From: a virus
Length of the DNA stretch: 64,000 bases
Direction: 5' to 3' (one strand)
IMG/VR virus record: IMGVR_UViG_3300017917_000784
Span: 21,170 to 85,169 of that record
The translations under genes were made by a program, and so were the position numbers. This document shows, one piece after another, positions 1 through 8,970 of this stretch (its first letter is position 1; each line of letters opens with the position of its first letter). Under the pieces are notes generated by a model. The model ran no database searches and was not told where the DNA came from. It saw nothing but the letters and a program-made list of their open reading frames with translations.

Positions 1-1
1 A

Positions 2-2023
2 TTCTGCCTATGGGATCAATTTCCTAAAAAGCGCGAATATGAAAAATATGGGCGTATGCAAGAAACATACGATTTAGTTGGTCGAGTACATCTCGACTCG
101 TTGGAATTGTATCGTAAATATACCTATGAAGAACGTCATACCTATCGATTAGACGCTATTGGAGAGATGGAAATTGGCGAAAACAAAACAGTATATGAAG
201 GTACTCTAGATCAACTTTACAACAAAGACTTTCATACTTTTATTGAATATAATAGACAAGACGTGGCCTTGTTAAACAAACTTGATGATAAATTAAAGTT
301 CTTAGATCTCGCCAACAAACTAGCACATGAATGTACAGTACTGTTACAGACTACTATGGGCGCCGTAGCCGTTACCGAACAGGCTATTATCAACGAAGCG
401 CATCGTAGAGGTTTCCAAGTTCCTAACCGTCCCAAGCGTGAAGACGGAGAGGACACTGCGGCTGCCGGTGCTTATGTTGCATACCCTAAAGAAGGTTTGC
501 AAGATTGGATTGGTTCTCTAGATATTAACTCGTTGTACCCTAGTGCGATTCGTGCATTAAACATGGGTCCAGAAACTATTGTTGGACAACTACGTCCTGT
601 ATATACGCAGGCACATATACACGAACAAACTACTCTTAAGAAAAAATCATTTGCGGCTGCTTGGGAAGGAATGTTTGGAACTGTGGAATACGAAGCAGTT
701 ATGGAAAAACGTAGAGATACTGAAATTACCATAGACTGGGAAGATGGCAATAGTACTGTACACAGTGCCGCAGAAGTATATCAATTGATCTTTGATAGTC
801 ATCAACCTTGGATGCTGTCTGCAAACGGTACTATCTTCACTTACGAAAAAGAAGGTATCATTCCAGGATTGTTAAAACGTTGGTATGCTGAACGTAAAGA
901 AATGCAGGCTAAATTAAAGGAATGTATAGCGGCGGGGAACAAAATTGAAGAAGAATATTGGGACAAACGTCAGTTGGTTAAGAAGATTAATCTTAACAGT
1001 CTTTACGGTGCTATTCTTAATCCTGGTTGTCGTTTTTTCGATAAACGTATTGGTCAAAGTACAACCCTTACTGGACGTCAGATTGCCAAGCATATGGCTA
1101 GTAAGGTAAATGAAATTATTACCGGAGAATACAATCACGTAGGTCGTGCTGTTATATACGGCGACACAGACTCCTGTTATTTCAGTGCTTATTCTACATT
1201 AAAGAAAGACATTGAAGCAGGTGTTATTCCGTGGACTAAAGAAAATGTTATTGCACTTTATGATCAAATAGGAGAAGAAGTTAATGGCACGTTTGTTAAA
1301 TTCATGGAACAACAGTTCCACTGTCCGCCCAGCAGAGGAGAAGTCATCAAAGCAGGTCGCGAGATTGTTGCTTCCAAAGGACTATTCATCACAAAGAAAA
1401 GATACGCAGTGCTCTACTTCGATAAAGAAGGAAAACGTACCGATATTGATGGTAAGCCAGGCAAAATCAAAGCCATGGGACTCGACCTCAAACGAAGCGA
1501 CACTCCTGCATTCATCCAAGACTTCTTAAGCGATGTTCTTGAACGTGTACTAACGGGTGCCACAGAAACTGAAGTATTAGATTTTATCACGGCATTCCGC
1601 ACAGAATTTAAGAGCAGACCAGGTTGGGAGAAAGGCAGTCCGAAACGTGCTAACAACATTACCGAGTATGCGGCTAAAGAAGCCAAGGCCGGTAAAGCAA
1701 ATATGCCAGGTCACGTTCGTGCAAGTATCAACTGGAATACATTGCGTAGAATGAACGGAGACAAATATTCTATGCAAATCGTAGACGGAGCCAAAGTTAT
1801 TGTATGTAAACTTAGAGATAATCCTTTGGGATTTACATCTGTAGCATATCCCGTAGACGAACTAAGATTGCCAAAATGGTTTATGGAACTACCTTTTGAC
1901 GATGCTGAAATGGAAAGTACCATTATAGACAATAAGTTAGAGAACCTAATTGGTGTACTTCATTGGGACATTAAATCAACCGAAGAGAAAAATACATTTA
2001 ATAAATTGTTTGACTTTTCCTAA
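2..2023 (+). CDS. 43: DNA polymerase, family B, T4 gp43-type (5'-truncated by window edge)
   Basis: Replicative DNA polymerase of the phage, acting with the sliding clamp encoded next door. The frame is open to the window edge, so the N-terminus is missing; an ATG at 56 is internal. Visible in order: the end of the 3'-5' exonuclease domain with the DSLELYRKYTYEERHTYRLD block and the Exo III motif (EYNRQD), then polymerase motif A (SLDINSLYPS), motif B (KKINLNSLYGA) and motif C (YGDTDS). The catalytic aspartates of motifs A and C are all present, so the enzyme looks active. About 673 residues are seen; T4 gp43 has about 900, so roughly a quarter lies upstream. The 3' end carries the -35 element of the clamp promoter. 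Confidence 0.97.
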   Translation, partial: FCLWDQFPKKREYEKYGRMQETYDLVGRVHLDSLELYRKYTYEERHTYRLDAIGEMEIGENKTVYEGTLDQLYNKDFHTFIEYNRQDVALLNKLDDKLKFLDLANKLAHECTVLLQTTMGAVAVTEQAIINEAHRRGFQVPNRPKREDGEDTAAAGAYVAYPKEGLQDWIGSLDINSLYPSAIRALNMGPETIVGQLRPVYTQAHIHEQTTLKKKSFAAAWEGMFGTVEYEAVMEKRRDTEITIDWEDGNSTVHSAAEVYQLIFDSHQPWMLSANGTIFTYEKEGIIPGLLKRWYAERKEMQAKLKECIAAGNKIEEEYWDKRQLVKKINLNSLYGAILNPGCRFFDKRIGQSTTLTGRQIAKHMASKVNEIITGEYNHVGRAVIYGDTDSCYFSAYSTLKKDIEAGVIPWTKENVIALYDQIGEEVNGTFVKFMEQQFHCPPSRGEVIKAGREIVASKGLFITKKRYAVLYFDKEGKRTDIDGKPGKIKAMGLDLKRSDTPAFIQDFLSDVLERVLTGATETEVLDFITAFRTEFKSRPGWEKGSPKRANNITEYAAKEAKAGKANMPGHVRASINWNTLRRMNGDKYSMQIVDGAKVIVCKLRDNPLGFTSVAYPVDELRLPKWFMELPFDDAEMESTIIDNKLENLIGVLHWDIKSTEEKNTFNKLFDFS

Positions 2024-2037
2024 AAAACCTATATACT
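2010..2037 (+). promoter_or_regulatory. sigma70-type promoter for the sliding clamp
   Basis: TTGACT at 2010-2015, a 16-bp spacer and TATACT at 2032-2037, ending 21 bp before the clamp ATG. The -35 lies inside the end of the polymerase gene. The spacer holds a CCTAAAAAACCTATATA block that recurs almost exactly in the promoter before folE at 18129-18158. Confidence 0.7.
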
Positions 2038-2058
2038 ATATCTATCCAAGGAGAAAAA

Positions 2059-2790
2059 ATGAAAGATATTTTACAAGACATCGTAGCACACACTCATAGC
2101 CTAGGCTTTTTGCCTTTGGTTAAAATTACAGGTGCTGACGATTCAACAACAATCGAAAGTATGGCTGAAGATCGTTCAGTTATTGTAACTGCTAATGCTC
2201 ATAAGCCTGTGGAAGAATTTGTTGGCACATTTGGTATGCCAAACTTAGATAAACTTAATTTGCATTTAAAGAATCCCGAGTACAAAGAAAATGCTAAGAT
2301 TGATGTAGTCAAAGCAGAACGTAACGGTGCAGTTGTTCCAACAGGACTACACTTTGAAAACCAAGCAGGGGACTTTCAGAATGACTATCGTTTTATGAAC
2401 GCAGACATTATTAATGAAAAGTTAAAGAGTGTTAAGTTCAAAGGCGCTAGTTGGGAAGTTGAATTCAAACCCAGTGTTGCTAGTATTCAGCGTCTTAAAT
2501 TACAAGCCGAAGCACACAGCGAAGAAAGTGTTTTCCAAGTTCGCACAGAAGATGGTAATCTAGTAATTTTCTTTGGTGATGCAGCCAGCCACGCAGGTAG
2601 TTTTGTATTCCAGCACGATGTTGGCGGCAAACTAAAACACACTTGGAGTTGGCCAGTTAATCAAGTACGTAGTATCCTTAACTTAGACGGTGATGTTACT
2701 ATGAAGATTGCCGATGCAGGTGCTATGCAGATTACTGTTGACAGTGGTATTGCAGAGTATAACTATATTCTGCCAGCACAAAGCAAATAA
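2059..2790 (+). CDS. 45: Sliding clamp, T4 gp45-like DNA polymerase processivity factor
   Basis: Ring-forming clamp that tethers the gp43-type polymerase to DNA and, in T4, also activates late transcription. The 243 aa are close to the usual length for T4-like clamps (T4 gp45 is 228). Recognised from overall pattern: N-terminal helix, alternating beta strands with LNLHLKNPEY and EYNYILPA blocks, and position directly after the polymerase. A good ribosome binding site (AAGGAG) precedes the ATG, and a sigma70-like promoter sits just upstream. The following small gene starts 1 bp after the stop. Confidence 0.85.
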   Translation: MKDILQDIVAHTHSLGFLPLVKITGADDSTTIESMAEDRSVIVTANAHKPVEEFVGTFGMPNLDKLNLHLKNPEYKENAKIDVVKAERNGAVVPTGLHFENQAGDFQNDYRFMNADIINEKLKSVKFKGASWEVEFKPSVASIQRLKLQAEAHSEESVFQVRTEDGNLVIFFGDAASHAGSFVFQHDVGGKLKHTWSWPVNQVRSILNLDGDVTMKIADAGAMQITVDSGIAEYNYILPAQSK

Positions 2791-2791
2791 T

Positions 2792-3055
2792 ATGACAGTT
2801 ATATTAAACTATATTAAAACGCATATTCCCCAGATGGAGATGGCTGGGGTTATTATGCGTATTTTTTGTTTTACACTAGTGTCGTGGTTAGGTCCTGCAA
2901 GTCCGTTTATGCTTGTATGGGTTGTTAATACCCTAGATGCTATTCTATTAACCTACTGTGCTATTTTAAAGAAAGACAAAGCATATACTTTACTAAATGG
3001 CTTTTGGATCTTAGTAGGTATAGTTGGAATTCTGCGAGCCGGTGGGTGGATCTAA
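2792..3055 (+). CDS. Small membrane protein, unknown function
   Basis: 87-residue protein starting 1 bp after the clamp stop; the ATG at 2792 is chosen because a longer frame from 2708 would lie inside the clamp gene. Very hydrophobic: membrane segments at about residues 18-57 (perhaps two helices broken by GPASPF) and 66-84, with a charged KKDK loop between. Probably a two- or three-helix inner membrane protein. I recall similar small membrane proteins beside replication genes in marine T4-like phages, but no function is known to me. Confidence 0.7.
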   Translation: MTVILNYIKTHIPQMEMAGVIMRIFCFTLVSWLGPASPFMLVWVVNTLDAILLTYCAILKKDKAYTLLNGFWILVGIVGILRAGGWI

Positions 3056-3065
3056 GGAAAACTTT

Positions 3066-3563
3066 ATGTCATCGAGAGATACAACACAAGACGATTTAGA
3101 TTTAGAAACGTTGATCGATTTATTTGATACAGCATTAACATCTAATAATCCTGCTATGAAAAAAGCCATTAAGAACTTGCTTCTTGTGGCTACTTTAATT
3201 GACAGTGAGCTGTCTCCAGAACAACGTGTACGTGGACCATTGCGTCAAGCCTTGGAAGATATGCGTGATCTTAGTCGACGTATGGATCGAATTGAAATGG
3301 AACAGCGTAATCAAAAGAACCCTTACACATATCCTATGCCAGCCACTCCTTATAGTCCGGCGCCAGCCACTCCTTGGCCTAATCCTAACATTACCACGCC
3401 TTGGGTTATTCCCCCTGGCACGACTATAAGTACATCAACTAGCGGTTCAAGTTACACTATACCTGATGCATACAGTGTTAACTCTAAAGTCACCGTTAGT
3501 ACAACTGCATTTGATGATCAATTTCGTGCAGAAGAACTATTAACTAAATTAGAGAGTAAATGA
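3066..3563 (+). CDS. Hypothetical phage protein with Pro/Thr-rich tail
   Basis: 165 aa from ATG 3066, preceded by AAGGA; an in-frame ATG at 3024 is inside the previous gene and lacks a better site. Residues 1-85 are acidic then charged and helical (DDLDLETLIDLFDTAL, MDRIEMEQR), the middle is rich in proline, threonine and tyrosine (PYTYPMPATPYSPAPATPW) and the rest in serine and threonine. The last residues overlap the DpdA-like gene by an ATGA junction, suggesting translational coupling. I recall similar acidic-helix plus Pro-rich proteins in cyanophages. No function can be assigned. Confidence 0.7.
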   Translation: MSSRDTTQDDLDLETLIDLFDTALTSNNPAMKKAIKNLLLVATLIDSELSPEQRVRGPLRQALEDMRDLSRRMDRIEMEQRNQKNPYTYPMPATPYSPAPATPWPNPNITTPWVIPPGTTISTSTSGSSYTIPDAYSVNSKVTVSTTAFDDQFRAEELLTKLESK

Positions 3564-5116
3564 ATAAAAATTTAACCGCCACGCAGAAAGACTATGCAAT
3601 ATTTTTGCCAGCAACGTCTGGCTTTTATGCTACATTTATAGGGAAACAGCGGTATGGTAACTATGTGGATCCAGCACGTATTCCTAAGTCTTTCCTTAAC
3701 GGTGTAGAAAGTTTAAACTACCTAAACCCAGATAAGGGTGCATTTTATTATAATTGGTGTTTATATTCAGCAGGGCATGCCAATCTTGACTTAAACAAAG
3801 TAGATCACGGTGAGGACATGTTCCGTAATCGAGATCGAAATACTAGTTGGGTATTAGGCGACAGCGGCGGTTTCCAAATTGGTAAAGGTGTATGGGAGGG
3901 TGATTGGAAAAATCCTAACTGTCCTAAAGCACAAAAGAAACGCGAACAAGTTCTTAAGTGGATGGATGCACTTATGGACTATGGTATGTGTCTTGATATT
4001 CCTGCTTGGGTTGCTCGTAGCCCTGCTGGTCAAAAAGCCACAGGTATTACTACTTACGCAGAAGCAGTTCAAGGAACTTATATTAACAATGATTGGTTTG
4101 TAAACAATCGCAACGGTAATTGTAAATTCCTTAATGTGTTACAAGGCGAAAATCATGCCGATGCAGATGATTGGTATGATCGTATGAAGAAGTATTGTGA
4201 TACTAAGATTTATGGTGATCGTGCTTTTAACGGCTGGGCTATGGGCGGACAAAATATGTGCGACATACACTTAGTATTAAAAAGATTAGTAGCATTACGA
4301 TTCGACGGATTACTTGAAAAGGGCCAACACGATTGGATGCACTTCTTAGGCACAAGTAAACTAGAATGGGCAGTATTACTCACTGACATTCAACGAGCAG
4401 TTCGTAAGTACCATAACCCTAATTTTACAATCAGTTTTGACTGTGCAAGTCCGTTCTTAGCCACAGCCAACGGTCAAGTCTATGTTCAAACAGAAACTGA
4501 GGATAGAACTAAATGGGTCTACAGAATGTTACCTAGTATTGATAACAAAAAATATCATCAGGACACTAGACTATTTCGAGATGCAGTAGTACAAGACGGA
4601 CATTTTAAAAACTTTGACAACAGCCCAATTATCGACGGAGTAGAAATCAAAGATGTTTGTATTTACGGTCCAGGCGATTTGAATAAAATTGGCAAAGAAG
4701 GTAAAACAAGTTGGGATAGTTTTAGTTACGCTATATTAATGGGCCATAATGTTTGGATGCATCTAAACAGTGTGCAAGAAGCCAATCGTCAATATGATGC
4801 TGGTCGCTGTCCTAGTATGCTGGTTCAGGAACGCTTTGATAGATTATTTTTTAAAGACATCGTTGAAGCAATATTTTCAACCAGTGATAGAGCAACTGCT
4901 GACAAGGTAGTAGAAGAATACAGTCGTTTTTGGATGAGTATTATTGGTACAAGAGGTGCAGTAGGTAAGAAAACAGTAAATGCTAGTACCAAATATTTCG
5001 AATTGTTTGACGAAGTGGACAATAATAGTGTACAATCTACTGAAGAAGGCCATAGCGAAGAGTTTTCTGAAGAAGAAATTCACAAATTAGACAATTTAGA
5101 AGAAAGTGTAAAATGA
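3560..5116 (+). CDS. dpdA: TGT/DpdA-like 7-deazaguanine transglycosylase
   Basis: Member of the tRNA-guanine transglycosylase superfamily, most likely a phage DpdA that exchanges guanine in DNA for a preQ0-type base. Seen: LGDSGGFQIG with Asp101 (matches the general acid/base Asp of TGT), FLNVLQG, FNGWAMGG and HFLGTS blocks in TGT order, and ISFDCASP with Asp294 at the nucleophile position. The CxCxxC...H zinc site of tRNA enzymes is not visible, which argues against a true tRNA-TGT. 518 aa is longer than a bacterial TGT (about 380) because of an acidic C-terminal extension (EEGHSEEFSEEEIHKLDN). The genome also supplies FolE, QueE, a QueD-like and a QueC-like protein. The DNA substrate is inferred. 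Confidence 0.78.
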   Translation: MNKNLTATQKDYAIFLPATSGFYATFIGKQRYGNYVDPARIPKSFLNGVESLNYLNPDKGAFYYNWCLYSAGHANLDLNKVDHGEDMFRNRDRNTSWVLGDSGGFQIGKGVWEGDWKNPNCPKAQKKREQVLKWMDALMDYGMCLDIPAWVARSPAGQKATGITTYAEAVQGTYINNDWFVNNRNGNCKFLNVLQGENHADADDWYDRMKKYCDTKIYGDRAFNGWAMGGQNMCDIHLVLKRLVALRFDGLLEKGQHDWMHFLGTSKLEWAVLLTDIQRAVRKYHNPNFTISFDCASPFLATANGQVYVQTETEDRTKWVYRMLPSIDNKKYHQDTRLFRDAVVQDGHFKNFDNSPIIDGVEIKDVCIYGPGDLNKIGKEGKTSWDSFSYAILMGHNVWMHLNSVQEANRQYDAGRCPSMLVQERFDRLFFKDIVEAIFSTSDRATADKVVEEYSRFWMSIIGTRGAVGKKTVNASTKYFELFDEVDNNSVQSTEEGHSEEFSEEEIHKLDNLEESVK

Positions 5117-5991
5117 CAGCATTAGTTGTTGGATTGGGCATGGGTAATCTCTATGTTCAAGAATTAAAAAAATTAGGACATACTGTTGATACCGTTGACA
5201 CAGATAAAAACAAAAATCCAACATTTTTATCCGCAGATCAGGTAACCGGTCATTACGCTATTGCCGTTATTTGTACTCCAAATTTTACACACGAGCCCAT
5301 TGCAAGAACTATTGCAGATAAATGCGATATAGTTTTAATTGAAAAGCCAGGAGTCAAAGATAGTAATTCTTGGAAACAATTAACCGAAGATTATCCCAAT
5401 ACTAGATTTATGATGATTAAAAATAATCAGTATAGGGATGAAATTTCACTGTTTAAAAAACAAGCTCTAGAAAGTAACAAAGTTTACGTTCGATGGAATA
5501 ATGCAAATAGGATACCAAGTCCCGGCAGTTGGTTTACTACTAAATCAAAAGCATTTGGCGGAGTTAGCAGAGATTTAATACCGCACATGCTCAGTTATTA
5601 TTGTGCGTTAACAGATTATAAGCAAGGTAATAAAATTACTGCGACAGCAAAACAAAACTACGAACTTAAAAATATAGATTCCACCGATTACGGTATTATT
5701 GATCCTAACGGAATATATGACGTTGATGATTTTTGTTTGTTTGAATTTAAAAACGAAAACACCACTTGGATATTGACTGCTAATTGGAGAACTAAATTAG
5801 ATCATGATGATAGTAGTATTGCATTTGTGTCTAAAAACGAATTGCCTAATAGATATGAGTTAGGGTTATGTCCTGAAGAAGCATATAATAAAATGATGTC
5901 AACTGCAATACAAAACCTAAATAATGACGAGTTTTGGAAAATACAATTGGATCAAGATCTTTGGATACATCAACAGATAGAAAATTTATGA
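5113..5991 (+). CDS. Gfo/Idh/MocA-family oxidoreductase
   Basis: Probable NAD(P)-dependent sugar or cyclitol dehydrogenase. N-terminal Rossmann fold starts at residue 3 with VVGLGMGNLY (GxGxGN variant), followed by ICTPNFTHEPIA and the family EKPG motif at about residues 77-80. The C-terminal half has GGVSRDLIPHMLSYY, the position of the family's catalytic His/Asp block. 292 aa is a little short for the family (about 330-350). ATGA overlap with the DpdA-like gene before and the transporter after places it in one operon. Substrate unknown; a role in sugar tailoring is plausible. Confidence 0.75.
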   Translation: MTALVVGLGMGNLYVQELKKLGHTVDTVDTDKNKNPTFLSADQVTGHYAIAVICTPNFTHEPIARTIADKCDIVLIEKPGVKDSNSWKQLTEDYPNTRFMMIKNNQYRDEISLFKKQALESNKVYVRWNNANRIPSPGSWFTTKSKAFGGVSRDLIPHMLSYYCALTDYKQGNKITATAKQNYELKNIDSTDYGIIDPNGIYDVDDFCLFEFKNENTTWILTANWRTKLDHDDSSIAFVSKNELPNRYELGLCPEEAYNKMMSTAIQNLNNDEFWKIQLDQDLWIHQQIENL

Positions 5992-7157
5992 AACCTCATA
6001 TAATGTTGAGGAACAGTCTAGCAGGTATTACGACTAGTCTGGCCATGGTGCCAGAAGTTGTTGCTTTTGCTTTATTGGCACAAGTTAATCCGTTAGTTGG
6101 TCTCTATGCCGCAGTGGTACTCGGATTAGTTACTGCATTATTTGGAGGCAGACCAGGACTAATCAGCGGCGGCGCAGGTAGTTTGGCCGTAGTTAGCGTT
6201 GCCTTAGTTGTCAGTCACGGTGTGGAATATCTGTTTGCCTGTATTATACTTATGGGTATTTTTCAATTTTTATTTGGAGTATTTAGGTTAGGCAAACTAA
6301 TCAAATTAGTAAGTCCTAGTGTAATGACTGGGTTTGTTAACGGATTGGCATTAGTTATTTTCCTTTCTCAATTTCATCAACTTAAAATCGATGATGTATG
6401 GTTACAAGGTTCAGCGTTGTTTAACATGATCGGCCTTGTTGCTGTTACTGTCTTCGGAGTAATTGTTGCTCCTAAAATAACTCGTCACATTCCAGCCAGC
6501 CTTTTTGGTATAGTGTTAGTCACTGCTATAGTATGGTGGTTTGGTATCGAGACTAGAACTGTTGGAGATATTGCTCAAATTAGTGGTTCCCTTCCTAGTT
6601 TTAATATTCCTAGTGTGCCTATGACGTTAGAGACCCTTTGGATTATTTTGCCTTATAGTTTGATACTTGCTATGATTGGGTTAATTGAGACATTATTAAC
6701 TGCTAATTTGGTTGACGATTTTGTACATCAACATAAACCCAATCATAAAACACACCCAAATAAAGAAAGTATGGCTCAAGGAGCAGGTAATATTTTAACT
6801 GGCTTTTTTGGAGGAATGGGCGGCTGTGCTATGATTGGTCAAACTGTAATTAATCTAGAGGCTGGTGGATTTCATAGATTAGCAGGAGTTGTCCAAGCAC
6901 TTTGCATCCTTGCTTACATTGTATTTGCTAGTTTTTTAATTGAGTCAATACCACTGGCCGCATTGATTGGTGTAATGTTTGTTGTGTGTTATCATACATT
7001 TAACTGGAAAAGTTTAAAAGTCTTTACACAGCCTAAAGAAGATGTTATTATTATTTTTATAGTAACTGTATCAACTGTGATTTTTAATTTGGCATATGCT
7101 GTTATAATTGGGGTACTATTAACTACCTTACTTAACTATCGAAGAAAAGTTATATGA
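5988..7157 (+). CDS. SulP/SLC26-type anion transporter lacking a STAS domain
   Basis: Inner-membrane transporter of the SulP family (sulfate, bicarbonate or other anions). Start chosen at ATG 5988, which overlaps the previous stop; a frame from 5934 lies inside that gene. The N-terminal signature is clear: AGITTSLAMVPEVVAFALLA, then NPLVGLYAA, GRPGLISGGAGS, and later SPSVMTGFVNGLAL. About 10-12 hydrophobic segments fill the 389 residues, and the protein ends after the last helix with RRKVI. The cytoplasmic STAS domain found in most bacterial SulP proteins (500-600 aa) is absent. Such a transporter in a phage is unusual; it may boost host uptake of an anion during infection. Confidence 0.88.
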   Translation: MKPHIMLRNSLAGITTSLAMVPEVVAFALLAQVNPLVGLYAAVVLGLVTALFGGRPGLISGGAGSLAVVSVALVVSHGVEYLFACIILMGIFQFLFGVFRLGKLIKLVSPSVMTGFVNGLALVIFLSQFHQLKIDDVWLQGSALFNMIGLVAVTVFGVIVAPKITRHIPASLFGIVLVTAIVWWFGIETRTVGDIAQISGSLPSFNIPSVPMTLETLWIILPYSLILAMIGLIETLLTANLVDDFVHQHKPNHKTHPNKESMAQGAGNILTGFFGGMGGCAMIGQTVINLEAGGFHRLAGVVQALCILAYIVFASFLIESIPLAALIGVMFVVCYHTFNWKSLKVFTQPKEDVIIIFIVTVSTVIFNLAYAVIIGVLLTTLLNYRRKVI

Positions 7158-8044
7158 ATGTAAAAGTGTTACAGACATTAGGCGATGGAAAATTTGTAGA
7201 AGTTGACTGGAAAAAGCCCGAACCAACTAATACAGAAATTGAAGTCAAAAATATTATGACCGGTATCTGTCGTAGCGATATTGATATGATGACCGGTGAT
7301 TTTGGCCCGTTACCTATTCATATGCAAGGGCACGAGGGGTTAGGTGTAGTAACTAAAGTAGGTAGTGAAATCACAGATGTTAAAGTTGGAGATTTAGTTG
7401 CTACACGCGGCGAACCTGCTTATGCTGATTATTATAATGTTAAGAAAAAAGAATATGTATCGGTACCCGAAGCTCACCCAAGATATATTATTGAACCTGT
7501 GGCCTGCGGTATTAATATTGTAGAGCAACCTAGAAAAGAAATTGAAAAACGACAAGGCGGAAGGTTATTAATTCTAGGTAGTGGGTTTTTAGCCTGGGTA
7601 GCGTACCATGATATTCTTTGGAATAAGTTTAATTTTGAAATTGATGTAGTGGGTACTGCTAACAAAGACCTTTGGGGCGATGTTCTTAAATCAGAATATC
7701 ATGGCAAGTATGACGTTATTATTGATTTGAGCAGTAAAGACGATGCGTTAACTAAAGATATTTTAAATGTTGGAGCATTAGTTATTTTTGGTAGTCAAAA
7801 ATCTACTAACAGTGACTTTAGGTATCTACTTTGGAATGCCTGTACTATGACATTTCCTAGTCCAAGAAATGATGAGTTTTATTATTGGATGAAAAAAGCC
7901 GTTTACAGGATTCAAAACGGTGAACTTGATGTTGACAAGTTCTGGACAAAAGCATATAATAGAAGCACAGAATGGCAACAGGCGTTTCAAGACGGGTTGA
8001 ATAGGCAATTAGGCTACAGTAGAGGGTATATTAAATGGGTTTGA
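7154..8044 (+). CDS. Zinc-type medium-chain dehydrogenase (MDR/alcohol dehydrogenase-like)
   Basis: Probable NAD(P)-dependent polyol or sugar dehydrogenase. The catalytic zinc set is complete: Cys39 in GICRSD, His60-Glu61 in QGHEGLG, and Glu114 in IIEPVACG. The four-cysteine structural zinc loop is missing, as in glucose-dehydrogenase-like members. The Rossmann half begins near residue 137 (LLILGSGFLAW), where the usual GxGxxG glycines are partly replaced. 296 aa is short for the family (about 340). Overlaps the transporter by 4 bp and the next gene by 10 bp, so it is cotranscribed. Substrate unknown. Confidence 0.8.
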   Translation: MNVKVLQTLGDGKFVEVDWKKPEPTNTEIEVKNIMTGICRSDIDMMTGDFGPLPIHMQGHEGLGVVTKVGSEITDVKVGDLVATRGEPAYADYYNVKKKEYVSVPEAHPRYIIEPVACGINIVEQPRKEIEKRQGGRLLILGSGFLAWVAYHDILWNKFNFEIDVVGTANKDLWGDVLKSEYHGKYDVIIDLSSKDDALTKDILNVGALVIFGSQKSTNSDFRYLLWNACTMTFPSPRNDEFYYWMKKAVYRIQNGELDVDKFWTKAYNRSTEWQQAFQDGLNRQLGYSRGYIKWV

Positions 8045-8559
8045 ATACCGAAGAACGACAAGGGGTAGTGTATTTTACAGGATACGAAGTTGAACATACT
8101 ATATGCCATGGTATGTTTACATTGTTTGTAGTAGGAACACCTCCATTAAAAGAAATTATAGAACAGGCCGAAAAACACAAAGTTAAACACGTTTACTTTG
8201 GTACTAGTCAAAGTTTTAATCCTAAAAGTATTAGCCATGAAGAATATAAAGCATGGGATGAAGTCATCGTTGGATGTTTGAAAAAAGATTACTGGGTTAC
8301 ATTGGATTTTGGAGTTGAACATATCGAAGGTGTGCTCGAAAGTTGCTATTGCGAATATCCTCGGTTTGTTCCAATGATTAGTGTAAAACTTCCATACATT
8401 AACCAACTTAATTATAATGCTACACTTAAATTAGATGATCGTACGTGGGGTGCTACTAATCCTGGAGTATGGACTCATCACCTGCCAAGTTTGCTAAGTA
8501 AAGATAAATTTACCTACTGGGATCAATATACTCAAGACACGGAAATAAAATGCAAATGA
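8035..8559 (+). CDS. Conserved phage protein, unknown function
   Basis: 174 aa. Opens with a beta-rich segment (GVVYFTGYEVEHT, TLFVVGTPP) followed by a helix and strand (KHVYFGTSQSF), a pattern suggesting an alpha/beta fold, and ends with a tryptophan- and tyrosine-rich tail. I recall similar proteins beside the QueD-like gene in marine T4-like cyanophages, which fits this placement, but no function is established to my knowledge. Overlaps both neighbours by about 10 bp. Confidence 0.7.
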   Translation: MGLNTEERQGVVYFTGYEVEHTICHGMFTLFVVGTPPLKEIIEQAEKHKVKHVYFGTSQSFNPKSISHEEYKAWDEVIVGCLKKDYWVTLDFGVEHIEGVLESCYCEYPRFVPMISVKLPYINQLNYNATLKLDDRTWGATNPGVWTHHLPSLLSKDKFTYWDQYTQDTEIKCK

Positions 8560-8951
8560 AAATTAAACACGACGTTAGACCCAACAAAATGATCTGGGTT
8601 ACCTTTCGCAAAGAAGGTATTCATAAATATCCAGCCGCATTAACAGACCCCAATTTAGCAACAGGAGACGAGTATGATGTTTCGTTCCTTGGTTATCCTC
8701 ACCGTCATATCTTCCATTTCAGGGTGTGGATCTCTGTGCAACACAATGACAGGGACATCGAGTTCATCCAATTCAAACGATGGCTCGAGTCGCTGTATAA
8801 TGGTCAAGGTGCCGTTCTAAGCCTTGACTACAAGAGTTGCGAAATGATGTCAGATGATTTATATGACATCATTAGCAAAAAGTATCCGGACCGTGAGGTT
8901 TGGATTGAGGTCTCCGAAGATGGAGAAAATGGTTCATTCATCAAATATTAA
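8550..8951 (+). CDS. QueD/PTPS-like T-fold protein (divergent)
   Basis: 133 aa with the strand order and landmarks of 6-carboxytetrahydropterin synthase: an N-terminal strand with His25 (GIHKYPAA), an HRH pair at His51/His53 in place of the HGH zinc motif, DIEFIQFKRW matching the (M)DFxxLK segment, SLDYKSCEMMSDDL matching LDHxxLN...PTxE, and a final strand ending in Glu (VWIEVSEDGENG). The catalytic cysteine normally found between the first His and HxH is not visible, so the chemistry may differ or the protein may be structural. The presence of FolE and QueE in the window supports a place in 7-deazaguanine synthesis. This assignment is inferred from motif order, not from a search. Confidence 0.55.
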   Translation: MQMKIKHDVRPNKMIWVTFRKEGIHKYPAALTDPNLATGDEYDVSFLGYPHRHIFHFRVWISVQHNDRDIEFIQFKRWLESLYNGQGAVLSLDYKSCEMMSDDLYDIISKKYPDREVWIEVSEDGENGSFIKY

Positions 8952-8970
8952 TCTTAAAGGAAACACTAAG

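Noticed and set aside
3560-5116. Ordinary tRNA-guanine transglycosylase
   Set aside because: The CxCxxC...H zinc site of tRNA enzymes is not visible and the neighbours are DNA replication genes, so a DpdA-type DNA enzyme is more likely.
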